Shown here: positions 47,867 to 56,279 of the stretch, piece after piece
Layout of the letters: every line of letters starts with the position of its first letter
How positions within the stretch are numbered: position 1 is the first letter of the stretch
DNA from: Polaromonas jejuensis NBRC 106434
Lineage (GTDB): Bacteria > Pseudomonadota > Gammaproteobacteria > Burkholderiales > Burkholderiaceae_C
Reading direction: 5' to 3'
DNA length: 64,000 nucleotides
Assembly: GCF_001598235.1 (NCBI RefSeq)
Contig: NZ_BCYO01000016.1
Location: forward strand, 55,403-119,402
Program-made: the position numbers and the translations under genes
The notes under the pieces: model-generated
Seen by the model: the letters and a program-made list of their open reading frames with translations, nothing else
What the model was told of the DNA's origin: nothing
Databases searched by the model: none

Positions 47867-48868
47867 ATGAAAACGCCTGCCACGCCCTCCAAACTTTTGG
47901 CATTCGCTACGCTTTTGATAGCTGCCTGCGCCCTTGCCACAGGGGCTGAAGCCCAAAATGGCTTAAAAAAAGCAGACGCCTGGCCAAACCGCCCGGTGCG
48001 CATCCTGGTGGGCTTTCCCGGTGGCTCGACGCCCGACATGGCGGCGCGCACGCTGGCCGAACCCCTGGCCAAGGCGCTGGGCCAACCCGTCATCATTGAA
48101 AACAAAGTGGGCGCCTCCGGCAACATTGCCGCCGACCAGGTGGCCAAGGCCAATGACGACCACACGCTGGGCGTCGTCATCAATGGCAACCTGACCTCGG
48201 CCAAGCAGCTTTACCCCAGGCTGCCCTACGATCCGGCCAAGGACTTCACGCCCCTGTCGCTGCTGGCCACCGCGCCGCTGATGCTGGTCGCGCCCGCCAG
48301 CCTGCCCGGCGGCGCCGAGTTCTTCAGCGCCGCGCGGCAGGCGGGCGGGCACTGGAACTACGGCTCGGTCGGCAACGGCTCCGTGGCGCATCTGGGCATG
48401 GAGCTGATCAAAAGCCGCGTCCCCGGCCTCCAGCCGGTGCATGTGCCCTACGCGGGCAACCCGCAAGTGATCACCGCCATGATCGGCGGCCAGATCCAGA
48501 TGGCGCTGATTCCGCCCGGCGTCGCCATGCCGCACATCCGCTCCGGCAAGCTCCAGGCCATTGGCGTGACGGGCGGCCGCAGCTCGCTGGCGCCGGAGAT
48601 CGCGCCGCTGGCCGATGCCGGTGTGAAGAACGTCAACCTCGAGGTGTGGACGGCGCTGATAGGCCCGGCCAACCTGTCCAGGGCCGCGCAGGCCCGGCTG
48701 GCCCAGGAAGTGCCGCGCATCATCCACGATGCCGACACCCGGCAAAAACTCTTCAACCAGGGCTGGCAGGCCGTCGGCACCTCGCCCGACGGACTGAAGA
48801 GCCGCCTCAAGGACGAGACCGCGATTCTGGGCAACATCATCCAGGCGCGCGGCATCAAGCTCGAATAA
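47867..48868 (+). CDS. Bug-family (TctC-like) periplasmic solute-binding protein
   Basis: 333-aa exported binding protein of the tripartite tricarboxylate transporter type. A Sec signal peptide occupies residues 1-30, followed by WPNRPVRILVGFPGGSTPD and NKVGASGNIAADQVA, which are typical of Bug proteins. No TctA/TctB permease is nearby, as is common for these proteins in this order. The hydrophobic core of the signal peptide (residues 14-30) is encoded by a copy of the dispersed repeat. It is probably induced with the aromatic catabolic genes downstream. Confidence 0.88.
   Translation: MKTPATPSKLLAFATLLIAACALATGAEAQNGLKKADAWPNRPVRILVGFPGGSTPDMAARTLAEPLAKALGQPVIIENKVGASGNIAADQVAKANDDHTLGVVINGNLTSAKQLYPRLPYDPAKDFTPLSLLATAPLMLVAPASLPGGAEFFSAARQAGGHWNYGSVGNGSVAHLGMELIKSRVPGLQPVHVPYAGNPQVITAMIGGQIQMALIPPGVAMPHIRSGKLQAIGVTGGRSSLAPEIAPLADAGVKNVNLEVWTALIGPANLSRAAQARLAQEVPRIIHDADTRQKLFNQGWQAVGTSPDGLKSRLKDETAILGNIIQARGIKLE
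47906..47954 (+). repeat. Dispersed ATAGCTGC-family repeat, copy encoding a signal peptide
   Basis: GCTACGCTTTTGATAGCTGC, CTGCGCCC, spacer, GGGGCTGAAGCC. It is a near-complete copy, in frame, forming residues 14-30 of the Bug protein. Confidence 0.75.
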
Positions 48869-48887
48869 ATGATGCCCCCACAGTCGT

Positions 48888-49083
48888 TCACTGCGTGTAA
48901 CTCCTTGCCCCCCGAGGGGGCCGCCCGCCTGCGGCCCGGCAAAGCCGGTTCCGCGGCTCATGCTGGGTTAGAGAGTTCCAGCAGGCATACCAGTGAGGGC
49001 CGCGGGACTGGCTTTGCCAGACCGCAGGCGCCGCCCCCTCGAGGGGGGAACAGGCTACACGCAGTGAGCCTGGACGGGGGGGA
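48888..49083. repeat. Inverted pair of GC-rich repeats (GGCTACACGCAGTGAGCC family)
   Basis: The left copy (48888-48956) reads CACTGCGTGTAACTCC, CCCCCCGAGGGGG, GCCTGCGG, AAAGCCGGTTCCGCGG. The right copy (48996-49083) has the same modules in reverse complement, ending GGCTACACGCAGTGAGCC. They are separated by about 40 bp and could form a long hairpin between the Bug and FAD oxidoreductase genes. A third copy lies at 20920-21003. Confidence 0.75.
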
Positions 49084-49089
49084 GCCAAA

Positions 49090-50466
49090 TTGAACTTCAT
49101 CACCGAACCCGCCCGCAGCCTGCCCGTCTATGGCGAATTTGATGTCGTCGTGATAGGCGGCGGGCCGGCCGGCCTGGCCGCCAGCGTGAGCGCCGCCCGG
49201 CACGGCGCACGCACCCTGCTGGTCGAGCGCTACGGCTTTCTCGGCGGCATGGGCACGGCGGGCGGCGTCACCAATTTTGCCGGCCTTTATGGCCGAAAAA
49301 ATGGCGAGATGCGGCAGGTGGTGCATGGCGTGGTCGATGAGCTCTTGCTGCGCATTGATGCACTGGGCGGCCTGAATGCGCCGCAGGACGGCATGCTGGG
49401 CCGCATCCGCGTGCGCTCCTACGATGTGTCGGCCTACAAATGCGCGGCCGACCAGTGGCTGCTGGCCGCTGGCGTGCAGCTGCTGTTCCATGCCTGGGCT
49501 GCCGCGGTACTGATGGAAGGCCGGCAAATCCATGCCCTGGTGGTCGAAACCAAATCCGGCCGCCAGGCGATTCGCGCCAAGCGCTTTATCGACTGCTCGG
49601 GCGACGCCGACCTGGCCCACTTCGCGGGCGTGCCGTTTGAGCTGGGCGACGGCCACGGCAGCGCGCTGTTTCCTTCGACCATGTTCCGCGTCGGCCATGT
49701 GGATGCACCGCGCGCGCTGGCGGCCGTCGGCGAGTTCAAGGCCGTCAACACCCTGATGGCGCAAGCCCAGGCGCGCGCGCCGGGCCGCTACCGGTTTCCG
49801 CGCGAAGGCGCGATTCTGCGCCCGCAAAAAAACCCGACAGAGTGGCGTGCCAACGTCACGCAAATCCGCAATGCCGGCGGCACGGCCATGGACGCCACCG
49901 ATGCGCGCCAGCTCAGCGACGGCGAGCTGGAAGGCCGGCGCCAGATCAGCGAATACTTCCGCTTTCTGCGTAACGAGGTACCGGGCTTCGAGCAGTCGGC
50001 CATTGTCGACATTGCGCCGCAGGTGGGCATACGCGAAACCCGGCGCATTCAGGGCCTGTACGCGCTCAGCGGCGAAGACATCCTGTCCTCGGCCCGCTTC
50101 GACGATGCGATCGGCGTCAACGCCTGGCCTATGGAGCTGCACGCCGAGGGCCGGATCGACTGGCAATTTCCGCGCAATATCGATGCGCCGCAGGGCCGCG
50201 CCTACAACGACCTGCCCTGGCGCATGCTGGTGCCGGCCACGCTGGACAACCTGCTGGTCGCCGGGCGCTGCGCTTCCATGACGCACGAAGGCCAGTCGGC
50301 CGCGCGTGCCAGCGGCGCCTGCTTTGTCATGGGCCAGGCCGCGGGAACCGCCGCAGCCCTGGCGCCCGCCGGCCAGGGCTTTGCCAGGATCGACGTGCGC
50401 CGCCTGCAAGCCCGGCTCGCGCGGGACGGCGTGTATTTCGACCCCGCCGGTGCCGGCGGCCAGTAA
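49090..50466 (+). CDS. FAD-dependent oxidoreductase (FAD_oxidored family)
   Basis: 458-aa flavoprotein with an N-terminal Rossmann FAD motif [19 protein letters not shown] and [15 protein letters not shown], and a C-terminal [22 protein letters not shown]-contact segment. The family is related to succinate dehydrogenase/fumarate reductase flavoproteins but of unassigned substrate. The start codon is TTG 49090, preceded by GGGGGGAG. It lies between the Bug gene and gentisate dioxygenase, so it may make or modify the aromatic substrate. Confidence 0.82.
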   Translation: MNFITEPARSLPVYGEFDVVVIGGGPAGLAASVSAARHGARTLLVERYGFLGGMGTAGGVTNFAGLYGRKNGEMRQVVHGVVDELLLRIDALGGLNAPQDGMLGRIRVRSYDVSAYKCAADQWLLAAGVQLLFHAWAAAVLMEGRQIHALVVETKSGRQAIRAKRFIDCSGDADLAHFAGVPFELGDGHGSALFPSTMFRVGHVDAPRALAAVGEFKAVNTLMAQAQARAPGRYRFPREGAILRPQKNPTEWRANVTQIRNAGGTAMDATDARQLSDGELEGRRQISEYFRFLRNEVPGFEQSAIVDIAPQVGIRETRRIQGLYALSGEDILSSARFDDAIGVNAWPMELHAEGRIDWQFPRNIDAPQGRAYNDLPWRMLVPATLDNLLVAGRCASMTHEGQSAARASGACFVMGQAAGTAAALAPAGQGFARIDVRRLQARLARDGVYFDPAGAGGQ

Positions 50467-50495
50467 GTCCCACAAACGCCAGGACAGGAGAGCCC

Positions 50496-51589
50496 ATGGA
50501 GATGACAGCCCCACCCCCAGCGGCGCAAGCCGCCCCGGCCGGGAACGTGGCGCGCAAGGCGTTTTACGACGCCATTTCCGCGCAGAACATGACGCCCTGT
50601 GGGAAATGCTGCATTCGCTGGTGCCGCCCGCCCCGAATACGCCCTGCCAGCCGGCGCTGTGGAAATACGCCGACGTTCATCCTTACCTGATGCAGTCGGG
50701 CCAGCTGATCACCGCCGAAGAAGCCGTGCGGCGCGTGCTGATCCTGGAAAACCCGGGCCTGCGCGGCCAGTCGGCCATCACGCAGTCGCTGTACGCCGGT
50801 TTGCAGGTCATCCTGCCGGGCGAAGTGGCGCCCAGCCACCGCCACACCCAGAGCGCGCTGCGCTTTGTGGTCGAAGGCCATGGCGCCTACACCGCGGTGG
50901 ACGGCGAGCGCACGCCGATGAAGCCCGGTGACTTCATCATCACCCCCAGCTGGACCTGGCATGACCATGGCCATGCCGGCCGCGTCGAGGCCGACGCCCC
51001 GGTGGTCTGGCTGGACGGCCTGGACATTCCCATGCTGCGCTTTTTCGACGCCGGCTTTGCCGAAAGCGGCGGCGCCGCCTCGCAAACCGTGACCAGGGCC
51101 GAAGGCCTCAGCTACCAGCGCTACGGCGCCAACATGCTGCCGGTGCGCTACGACGCGCCTTTCGGCCAGACCTCGCCCATCTTCAGCTACCCCTACGAGC
51201 GCACGCGCGAAGCCCTGCACGCGCTGGAAACCCGGGCCGACATCGATGCCTGGGACGGTGCCAAGCTGCGCTACGTGAACCCGGCCACCGGCGGCTCGCC
51301 CATGCCGACCATGGCCACCTTCATGCAGCGCCTGCCCGCCGGTTTTGAAGGCAAGCCGTATCGCCAGACCGATGGCGCGGTGTTCAGCGTGGTCGAAGGC
51401 AGCGGCAGCGTCACCATCACACGCAACGAGCAGGTGCAAACTTTCGAATTTGGCCCGCGCGACCATTTTGTGATTCCGTCGTGGCACACTGCGCAGCTGC
51501 GTTCGGCGCAGGGTTGCGTGCTGTTCAGTTTTTCAGACCGCCCGGTGCATCAGGCCCTGGGCATACACAGAGAGGAAAGGTTGTCATGA
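50496..51589 (+). pseudogene. Gentisate 1,2-dioxygenase, interrupted by a -1 frameshift
   Basis: Fe(II) cupin dioxygenase that opens gentisate to maleylpyruvate. The N-terminal part (from ATG 50496, ending [13 protein letters not shown]) is in one frame. From 50597 onward the protein continues in another frame as [16 protein letters not shown] to the end. One base is missing in the CCC run at 50595-50597. Both cupin domains are otherwise intact ([16 protein letters not shown] metal site, [10 protein letters not shown]). No other stop or shift is visible, so this may be a recent mutation or a sequencing error. Its stop overlaps the next start (ATGA). Confidence 0.85.
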
Positions 51590-52281
51590 GTTTTGTCTTT
51601 ACACCGCCCGCCACGGTCTCCGTGCCTGTCGTGGGCACGCCGGAGCGCTTTCCGGTGCACCGCATCTACTGCGTGGGCCGCAACTACGAAGAGCATGCCA
51701 AGGAAATGGGCTTTACCGGCCGCGAGCCACCGTTTTTCTTCCTGAAACCGGCCGACGCCATCGTCGCCGTGGAAGCCGGCCAGACCGGAACCATCCCCTA
51801 CCCCAGCCTGACGAAAAACCTGCACCACGAAATCGAGCTGGTGGTGGCGATTGGCACGGGCGGCAAAAACATCAAGGCCGCGGATGCGCACAAGCACATC
51901 TACGGCTACGCCGTGGGCCTGGACATGACGCGGCGCGATTTGCAGAACGAGATGAAAAAGCAGGGCCGGCCCTGGTGCATAGGCAAGGCTTTTGAGCATT
52001 CCGCCCCCATAGGCCCGATCACGCCGGTGGCGCAAGCCGGCGACGTGAACAATGCCGAAATCTATGTGCAGGTCGATGGCAAGGACCGCCAGCGCAGCAA
52101 CGTCTCCAGGCTGATCTGGAACATCGCCGAAACCATCGAGCACCTGTCGACCGCATGGGAGTTGCAACCCGGCGACCTGATTTACACCGGCACGCCCGAA
52201 GGCGTGGCGGCCGTGGTGTCGGGCGACACCCTGGTGGGTGGCGTGGCGGGCCTGGGCACGCTGAGCATCAAGGTGGCCTGA
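51586..52281 (+). CDS. Fumarylacetoacetate hydrolase-family protein, probable fumarylpyruvate hydrolase
   Basis: 231-aa FAH-fold hydrolase. Metal ligands are in [11 protein letters not shown] and the [14 protein letters not shown] segment, with the [16 protein letters not shown]-terminus typical of NagK-type enzymes. It would split fumarylpyruvate to fumarate and pyruvate, ending the gentisate pathway. The start overlaps the dioxygenase stop by 4 bp and has AGAGGAAAGG upstream, indicating translational coupling. Confidence 0.9.
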   Translation: MSFVFTPPATVSVPVVGTPERFPVHRIYCVGRNYEEHAKEMGFTGREPPFFFLKPADAIVAVEAGQTGTIPYPSLTKNLHHEIELVVAIGTGGKNIKAADAHKHIYGYAVGLDMTRRDLQNEMKKQGRPWCIGKAFEHSAPIGPITPVAQAGDVNNAEIYVQVDGKDRQRSNVSRLIWNIAETIEHLSTAWELQPGDLIYTGTPEGVAAVVSGDTLVGGVAGLGTLSIKVA

Positions 52282-52357
52282 AGCGGTTGTTGCGTATCAA
52301 CAAGCCCACTCTTAACGTTAACGCCGGCCCTGCGGGCGAAGTTGATGGGTGGCTGGC

Positions 52358-52387
52358 GAAAAACCGGGCTCAGACCCGGTTTTTTAT
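52358..52387 (+). terminator. Terminator of the gentisate gene block
   Basis: AAAAACCGGGCT ... AGACCCGGTTTTTT: a stem of about 9 bp followed by T6, after the hydrolase gene. Confidence 0.75.
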
Positions 52388-52394
52388 GCCTTTC

Positions 52395-52444
52395 AGGCCT
52401 CCAGCCCTTTAAGTACGGGCGCCTGCAGCTATGGTTTAAATAGC
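52395..52444 (-). repeat. Dispersed ATAGCTGC-family repeat, intergenic
   Basis: On the minus strand: GCTATTTAAACCATAGCTGC, AGGCGCCC, spacer, AAAGGGCTGGAGGCCT. One of the best-preserved copies, it lies just after the gentisate block terminator. Confidence 0.75.
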
Positions 52445-52506
52445 ATTCAGCGACCCGCCCCCAACCGCCGAACGAGCGCGCCAGCCAAAGCCGCTACACT
52501 CATTTG

Positions 52507-53061
52507 ATGCATCGTCCCCCCCTGAAACACTGCCGCGTTTGCGGTACCGCTGTGGCCTATCGCCTGCCCGATGACGGCGACACCAAGGAGCGCGCCGTCT
52601 GCCCCGCCTGCGGCACCGTGCATTACGACAACCCCCTCAATGTGGTCGGTACCGTTCCGGTGTGGGGTGCCGAGGGCGAGCAGGTTCTGCTGTGCAAGCG
52701 CAATATCGAGCCGCGCTGGGGCAAATGGACGCTGCCGGCGGGCTTCATGGAACTGGGCGAGACCACCGCGGAAGGCGCCGCCCGCGAAACCCACGAGGAA
52801 GCCGGTGCGCAGTTTGAAATGCTGGGACTCTTTACCGTCATGAACGTGGTGCGCGTCGGGCAGGTCCACCTGTATTACCGGTCCCGGCTGCTCAGCACCG
52901 AGTTCCATCCCGGCCACGAAACCATAGAAGCCAGGCTGTTCACGGAGTCGGAAATCCCGTGGGAAGAAATTGCGTTCAAGACGGTCAAGGAAACGCTGGC
53001 CTGCTATTTCGCCGACCGCCGCAAGGGCCGCTATGACATTCACACCCTCGATATAGACTGA
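52507..53061 (+). CDS. Nudix hydrolase with N-terminal zinc ribbon
   Basis: 184-aa protein. A four-cysteine zinc ribbon (HCRVCG and AVCPACGTVHYDNP) precedes a Nudix domain with a complete Nudix box (GFMELGETTAEGAARETHEEAG, written here from residue about 80). It hydrolyses nucleoside diphosphates linked to X; ADP-ribose or NADH-type substrates are likely. The start is ATG 52507; a TTG directly before it is in frame. It stands alone, upstream of rdgC. Confidence 0.88.
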   Translation: MHRPPLKHCRVCGTAVAYRLPDDGDTKERAVCPACGTVHYDNPLNVVGTVPVWGAEGEQVLLCKRNIEPRWGKWTLPAGFMELGETTAEGAARETHEEAGAQFEMLGLFTVMNVVRVGQVHLYYRSRLLSTEFHPGHETIEARLFTESEIPWEEIAFKTVKETLACYFADRRKGRYDIHTLDID

Positions 53062-53225
53062 GCGGCAGCACCGCCTCCCTGCCAGCCAGTGCTGTTCACC
53101 CGCCAAGCGTCACTTAAAATTTCTCCCGTACCCCTCTGTTGGGCGCGTGCCTCACAAGACCTTGTCTCCCGCCGGTTTTGTCTCTTGCGCCCGCTCCCCC
53201 GCCAGCCAATCCTCCTCGATACCCC

Positions 53226-54218
53226 ATGTTCAAATCCGCCACCTTTTTCCGCATTGCCAACGACTTCGTCCTGCCCCCACTGGAAGCGCTCGAGGAAGCA
53301 CTCCAGGCGGCCCCCTTCATGCCCTGTGGCGCGACGCAGCCGGAGTCCAATGGCTGGGTTCCGCCGCGCGGCAACAAGAGCACCGTCCTGGCTGAAGCCG
53401 TGGGCCGCCAGCTCATCCTGCGGCTTTGCACCGAACGCCGCCCCCTGCCCTCGTCGGCCATCAAGGCCGCCGTCGAAGAACGCATTGAGCGCTACAAGCA
53501 GGAAACCGGCAATGAACGCGTCGGCTCAAAAATCAAGAAGGAATTCAAGGAGGAGGCCATCCTCGATCTTTTGCCCCGCGCCTTCACCAAACGCTCGTCG
53601 ACGACGCTATGGATAGACCCCGTCAACAAATTCCTGGTGGTGGATTCGGGCAGCCTCACCGGCGCCGACAAGGTGGTCAGCTACCTGGTGGAGGCCCTCG
53701 GCGAAATCCCGAACGCCGGCCCCGGCATCATGGTCAAGCCCGTGCAGACGATGATGTCCGCCGCAGCGTCCATGGCGCACTGGCTGGCAAGCCGCGAAGC
53801 GCCCGTCGGCTTCACGGTCGATCGCGATTGCGAACTGAAGATGCCCGACGACCAGAAATCGGCCGTCCGCTATTCACGCCATACGCTGGAAATCGATGAG
53901 GTCGCCCAGCACATCGCCTCCGGCAAAGTACCCACGCAGCTGGCCATGACATGGAACGACCGCGTGTCCTTTGTGCTCACCGACCTGAGCCAGGTGAGAA
54001 AAATCAAGCTGCTGGACGTGGTGCTGGACGGCGTGCAGGAAAAAGGCAAGGACGACGACGGCTTCGACACCGACGCCGCCATCGTGACGGGCGAGTTGTC
54101 TGCCTTGATCCCCGATCTGCTCGAAGCCTTGGGCGGTGAACAGCCCGCCGATGCGTCCCTGCCCCCACCCGAAGCGACAACAACCGCCAAGCCGGCGCCC
54201 GAACTCGCGGACGCTTGA
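53226..54218 (+). CDS. rdgC: Recombination-associated protein RdgC
   Basis: 330-aa ring-forming DNA-binding protein that limits RecA filament formation. Its start MFKSATFFRIAND and the central TLWIDPVNKFLVVDSGSLTGAD segment are typical. The last ~30 residues are a low-complexity Pro/Ala tail. Start ATG 53226. It ends at a clear terminator. The family is known from E. coli, and also from Neisseria, where it affects pilin variation. Confidence 0.92.
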   Translation: MFKSATFFRIANDFVLPPLEALEEALQAAPFMPCGATQPESNGWVPPRGNKSTVLAEAVGRQLILRLCTERRPLPSSAIKAAVEERIERYKQETGNERVGSKIKKEFKEEAILDLLPRAFTKRSSTTLWIDPVNKFLVVDSGSLTGADKVVSYLVEALGEIPNAGPGIMVKPVQTMMSAAASMAHWLASREAPVGFTVDRDCELKMPDDQKSAVRYSRHTLEIDEVAQHIASGKVPTQLAMTWNDRVSFVLTDLSQVRKIKLLDVVLDGVQEKGKDDDGFDTDAAIVTGELSALIPDLLEALGGEQPADASLPPPEATTTAKPAPELADA

Positions 54219-54230
54219 TACCGACAAAAA

Positions 54231-54266
54231 AAAAAAACGGACACGCATAAAGCGGGTCCGTTTTTT
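54231..54266 (+). terminator. rdgC terminator
   Basis: AAAAAACGGAC / GTCCGTTTTTT arms around a 14-nt loop, preceded by a longer A-run of 12 from 54226. Confidence 0.8.
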
Positions 54267-54410
54267 AAATCAGCCCCTCAAGCTGCGCGCATCCGCCAAG
54301 CACCTGATCCAGGCCATGCGCCCGCAAAAGACAGGCGCATCGAGGAGAGGAAGCCAGGCGGCTCACGCCTCCCGGCGAACCGGCTAACTGACTAAGGCTG
54401 CCCAGCGCCG

Positions 54411-54683
54411 TCAGGAGCGCGTGGCCCGCGACGGGTACACCACAACAGACTCGGGCTTGGGGCGCTCCTCGACCGGCTGAGTGGCCAGCATGGCGCGCAG
54501 CTGGAGCGCATTATTGATTTCCGCTTCAATCCTGGCGATTCTCTCCACGTACATCTTGGCCAGCGCGGCATGATGCTCAGCGGCCGCCTGATGCTCGACC
54601 CGTGCCAGATTCGCCTCCTCCAGGTACTCACGAGACTTGCGAACGTGAGCGTCGGCGTGTTGTTCAAACAGATGGAATCTCAT
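54411..54683 (-). CDS. Small helical protein of unknown function
   Basis: 90-aa soluble protein. Residues 5-65 look like a continuous charged alpha helix or coiled coil rich in Ala, Glu and His (EQHADAHVRKSREYLEEAN, HHAALAKMYVERIARIEAEI). A basic tail follows. AGGAGGG precedes ATG 54683 at ideal spacing, which strongly supports expression. I do not recognise the family. It converges on rdgC. Confidence 0.7.
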   Translation of the reverse strand: MRFHLFEQHADAHVRKSREYLEEANLARVEHQAAAEHHAALAKMYVERIARIEAEINNALQLRAMLATQPVEERPKPESVVVYPSRATRS

Positions 54684-54957
54684 GACAACCCTCCTTGTAC
54701 ATGCGATGCGATACGCGGCGGCCAAAGAATTGCAAAAACCTGAAATTGTTCGAGACCGCTTTGGCTTCGCCCGTAAGACATGATCCGCTGAAGTCTTGTG
54801 CGCTGTCAATGGATGCCGGAGCGATCCGCCAATGTGTCATGGCCTCGCAACACCTTGAACCGCGGACGCGTCAGCTCACCGCGCCCGGCCGTAGCAGTCA
54901 ATGCCTCGCGTTGTACGCGGTTGCCCCTGCCAGACACTTGGCTTGCCAATGAAAAGG

Positions 54958-54992
54958 AAAAGGCCTCCAGGAATCGCTCCCTGGGGCCTTTT
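54958..54992. terminator. Hairpin, possible terminator
   Basis: AAAAGGCC...CCAGG and CCTGG...GGCCTTTT arms form an A/T-flanked hairpin in either direction, about 30 bp from the end of the RTX-like remnant. Confidence 0.5.
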
Positions 54993-55021
54993 GCGCCTGC
55001 GAGGCATGGCGGGTCCGGTCG

Positions 55022-55162
55022 GTCCACGCCATTACCCAGCGTCACGGTGTCATTGCCGTTGCCCAACCGAATCGTGCTCGCGCTGCCGGCCCCATCGGCC
55101 GCAACGACGGTATTGGCGCCGTCGCCTGGCGTGACCGCGCTGGGCCCCGACCCCGGCAGCAA
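55022..55162 (-). pseudogene. Remnant of an RTX-type calcium-binding repeat protein
   Basis: On the minus strand this segment encodes GDGANTVVAADGAG and IRLGNGNDTVTLGNGVD. These match the glycine/aspartate nonapeptide pattern (GGxGxDxux) of haemolysin-type repeats. No start, secretion signal or longer repeat array remains, and the frame then runs into the hairpin. It is probably the surviving tail of a lost large surface or secreted protein gene. Confidence 0.5.
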
Positions 55163-55377
55163 ATCCTGTCCGCTGGCGGCAGGACGATCTCAAAATTGGC
55201 GTGCTTTCCACGCGTTGCCCTGAGTACCCAGACAGGCATAGCCTCGCACAAGTCATAGGACGCATAGGACGGCGTGACATTTGCCCTATGGCCAATGGGT
55301 CCGGAGCCGTGATTTATTTTGAGCACAATAGACCATCATATTGCCAACAATTAAGTAAAAACTCTGATGTTTTTGTG

Positions 55378-55405
55378 TTGACACCAGTTTTCATGTGTGC
55401 ACAAT
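55378..55405 (+). promoter_or_regulatory. Sigma-70 promoter of the gntR-type gene
   Basis: Perfect -35 TTGACA (55378-55383) and -10 CACAAT (55400-55405) with 16-bp spacing. Transcription would start about 20 bp before ATG 55432, so the in-frame ATG at 55393 is not used. Confidence 0.55.
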
Positions 55406-55431
55406 CGCGATTTAAATCGCTGGACAGCATC

Positions 55432-56241
55432 ATGACGCTCTCTCATTCCAAGTCAACCGAAGACGACGCTCCAGCGCCGTCAACGCAAGCATCCGCATCC
55501 GACGAAAGCGACGAAACACGTATTCAGAAGCAGCTCGCTGACGCCATTTACGAGCATCGCGTGCGGCCGGGGACCAAGTTGCCCGAAGCCGATCTGTGTC
55601 GCATCTACGGTGTCACGCGCGGGGTTATCCGAAAGGTTTTGGACCGGTTGGCAATGGAACAACTGGTGGATCTGTTCCCCAACCGCGGGGCGTTTGTTGC
55701 GCAGCCATCGGTCGAGCTGACCCGTAACGTCTACGAACTGCGCCGCATCCTGGAGGCCGGAGTGGTACGTGGTCTCGCCAAATGCGGGCAGCACGCCTGG
55801 CTGAACGACGTGCGGCTGCAGGTGGCAGATGAACGCGAGGCAAACCGTGTGGGCGACACTGGCCGCTACATTCGGCTTGCCGGCAAATTCCATCTCGATC
55901 TGGCCGCAGCAACAGGCAACACGGCGCTCGAACAGCATTTGAATCGCGTCGTGTCACAAACCTCGCTCATGGTGGCTCTGTACGGCTTTTCCGGAGCAAA
56001 TACCTGCTCGGCCCATGAGCATCTGGAAATCCTGGATGCCATCGAAGCGGGCGACTATGCCAACGCCGAGCGCCTGATGGACGAGCACCTGCTCGGTTGC
56101 GAACGTCAATTGCGCCTGGACGAAGAAGACTCGCCCGCGCTGGATCTGGCTCAGGCCCTGAGCCCTTCACAAGAAAATGCACCCGCCCGAAGCGCAGCGG
56201 CAACCCGCAGTGCGCGCAAGCACAAGACCCACAGCACGTAG
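55432..56241 (+). CDS. GntR-family regulator, FCD subfamily
   Basis: 269-aa regulator with N-terminal winged HTH (LPEADLCRIYGVTRGVIRKV) and FCD effector domain (GKFHLDLAAATGNTALEQHL, SAHEHLEILDAIEAGD with metal-site His). Disordered tails flank both ends. Start ATG 55432 is chosen because the promoter lies upstream of it. It is co-directional with, and 38 bp ahead of, the binding-protein gene, so it probably controls this uptake/catabolic cluster. Confidence 0.87.
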   Translation: MTLSHSKSTEDDAPAPSTQASASDESDETRIQKQLADAIYEHRVRPGTKLPEADLCRIYGVTRGVIRKVLDRLAMEQLVDLFPNRGAFVAQPSVELTRNVYELRRILEAGVVRGLAKCGQHAWLNDVRLQVADEREANRVGDTGRYIRLAGKFHLDLAAATGNTALEQHLNRVVSQTSLMVALYGFSGANTCSAHEHLEILDAIEAGDYANAERLMDEHLLGCERQLRLDEEDSPALDLAQALSPSQENAPARSAAATRSARKHKTHST

Positions 56242-56279
56242 AGGTTTCCCCGTTCATTTTCATCAAAGGAGTTAGCTCA

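Larger units (their letters stand above)
54684..55431. other. Degenerate intergenic region upstream of the gntR-type gene
   Basis: 748 bp with no intact gene. It contains the RTX-like remnant (55022-55162), a hairpin (54958-54992), and the promoter of the GntR gene (55378-55405). A short tandem CATAGGACG (about 55255-55272) is also present. It reads like a decayed former gene. Confidence 0.55.

Noticed and set aside
50592..50602. Programmed -1 ribosomal frameshifting in gentisate dioxygenase
   Set aside because: No X-XXY-YYZ slippery heptamer and no downstream pseudoknot seen; a base deletion or read error is simpler.
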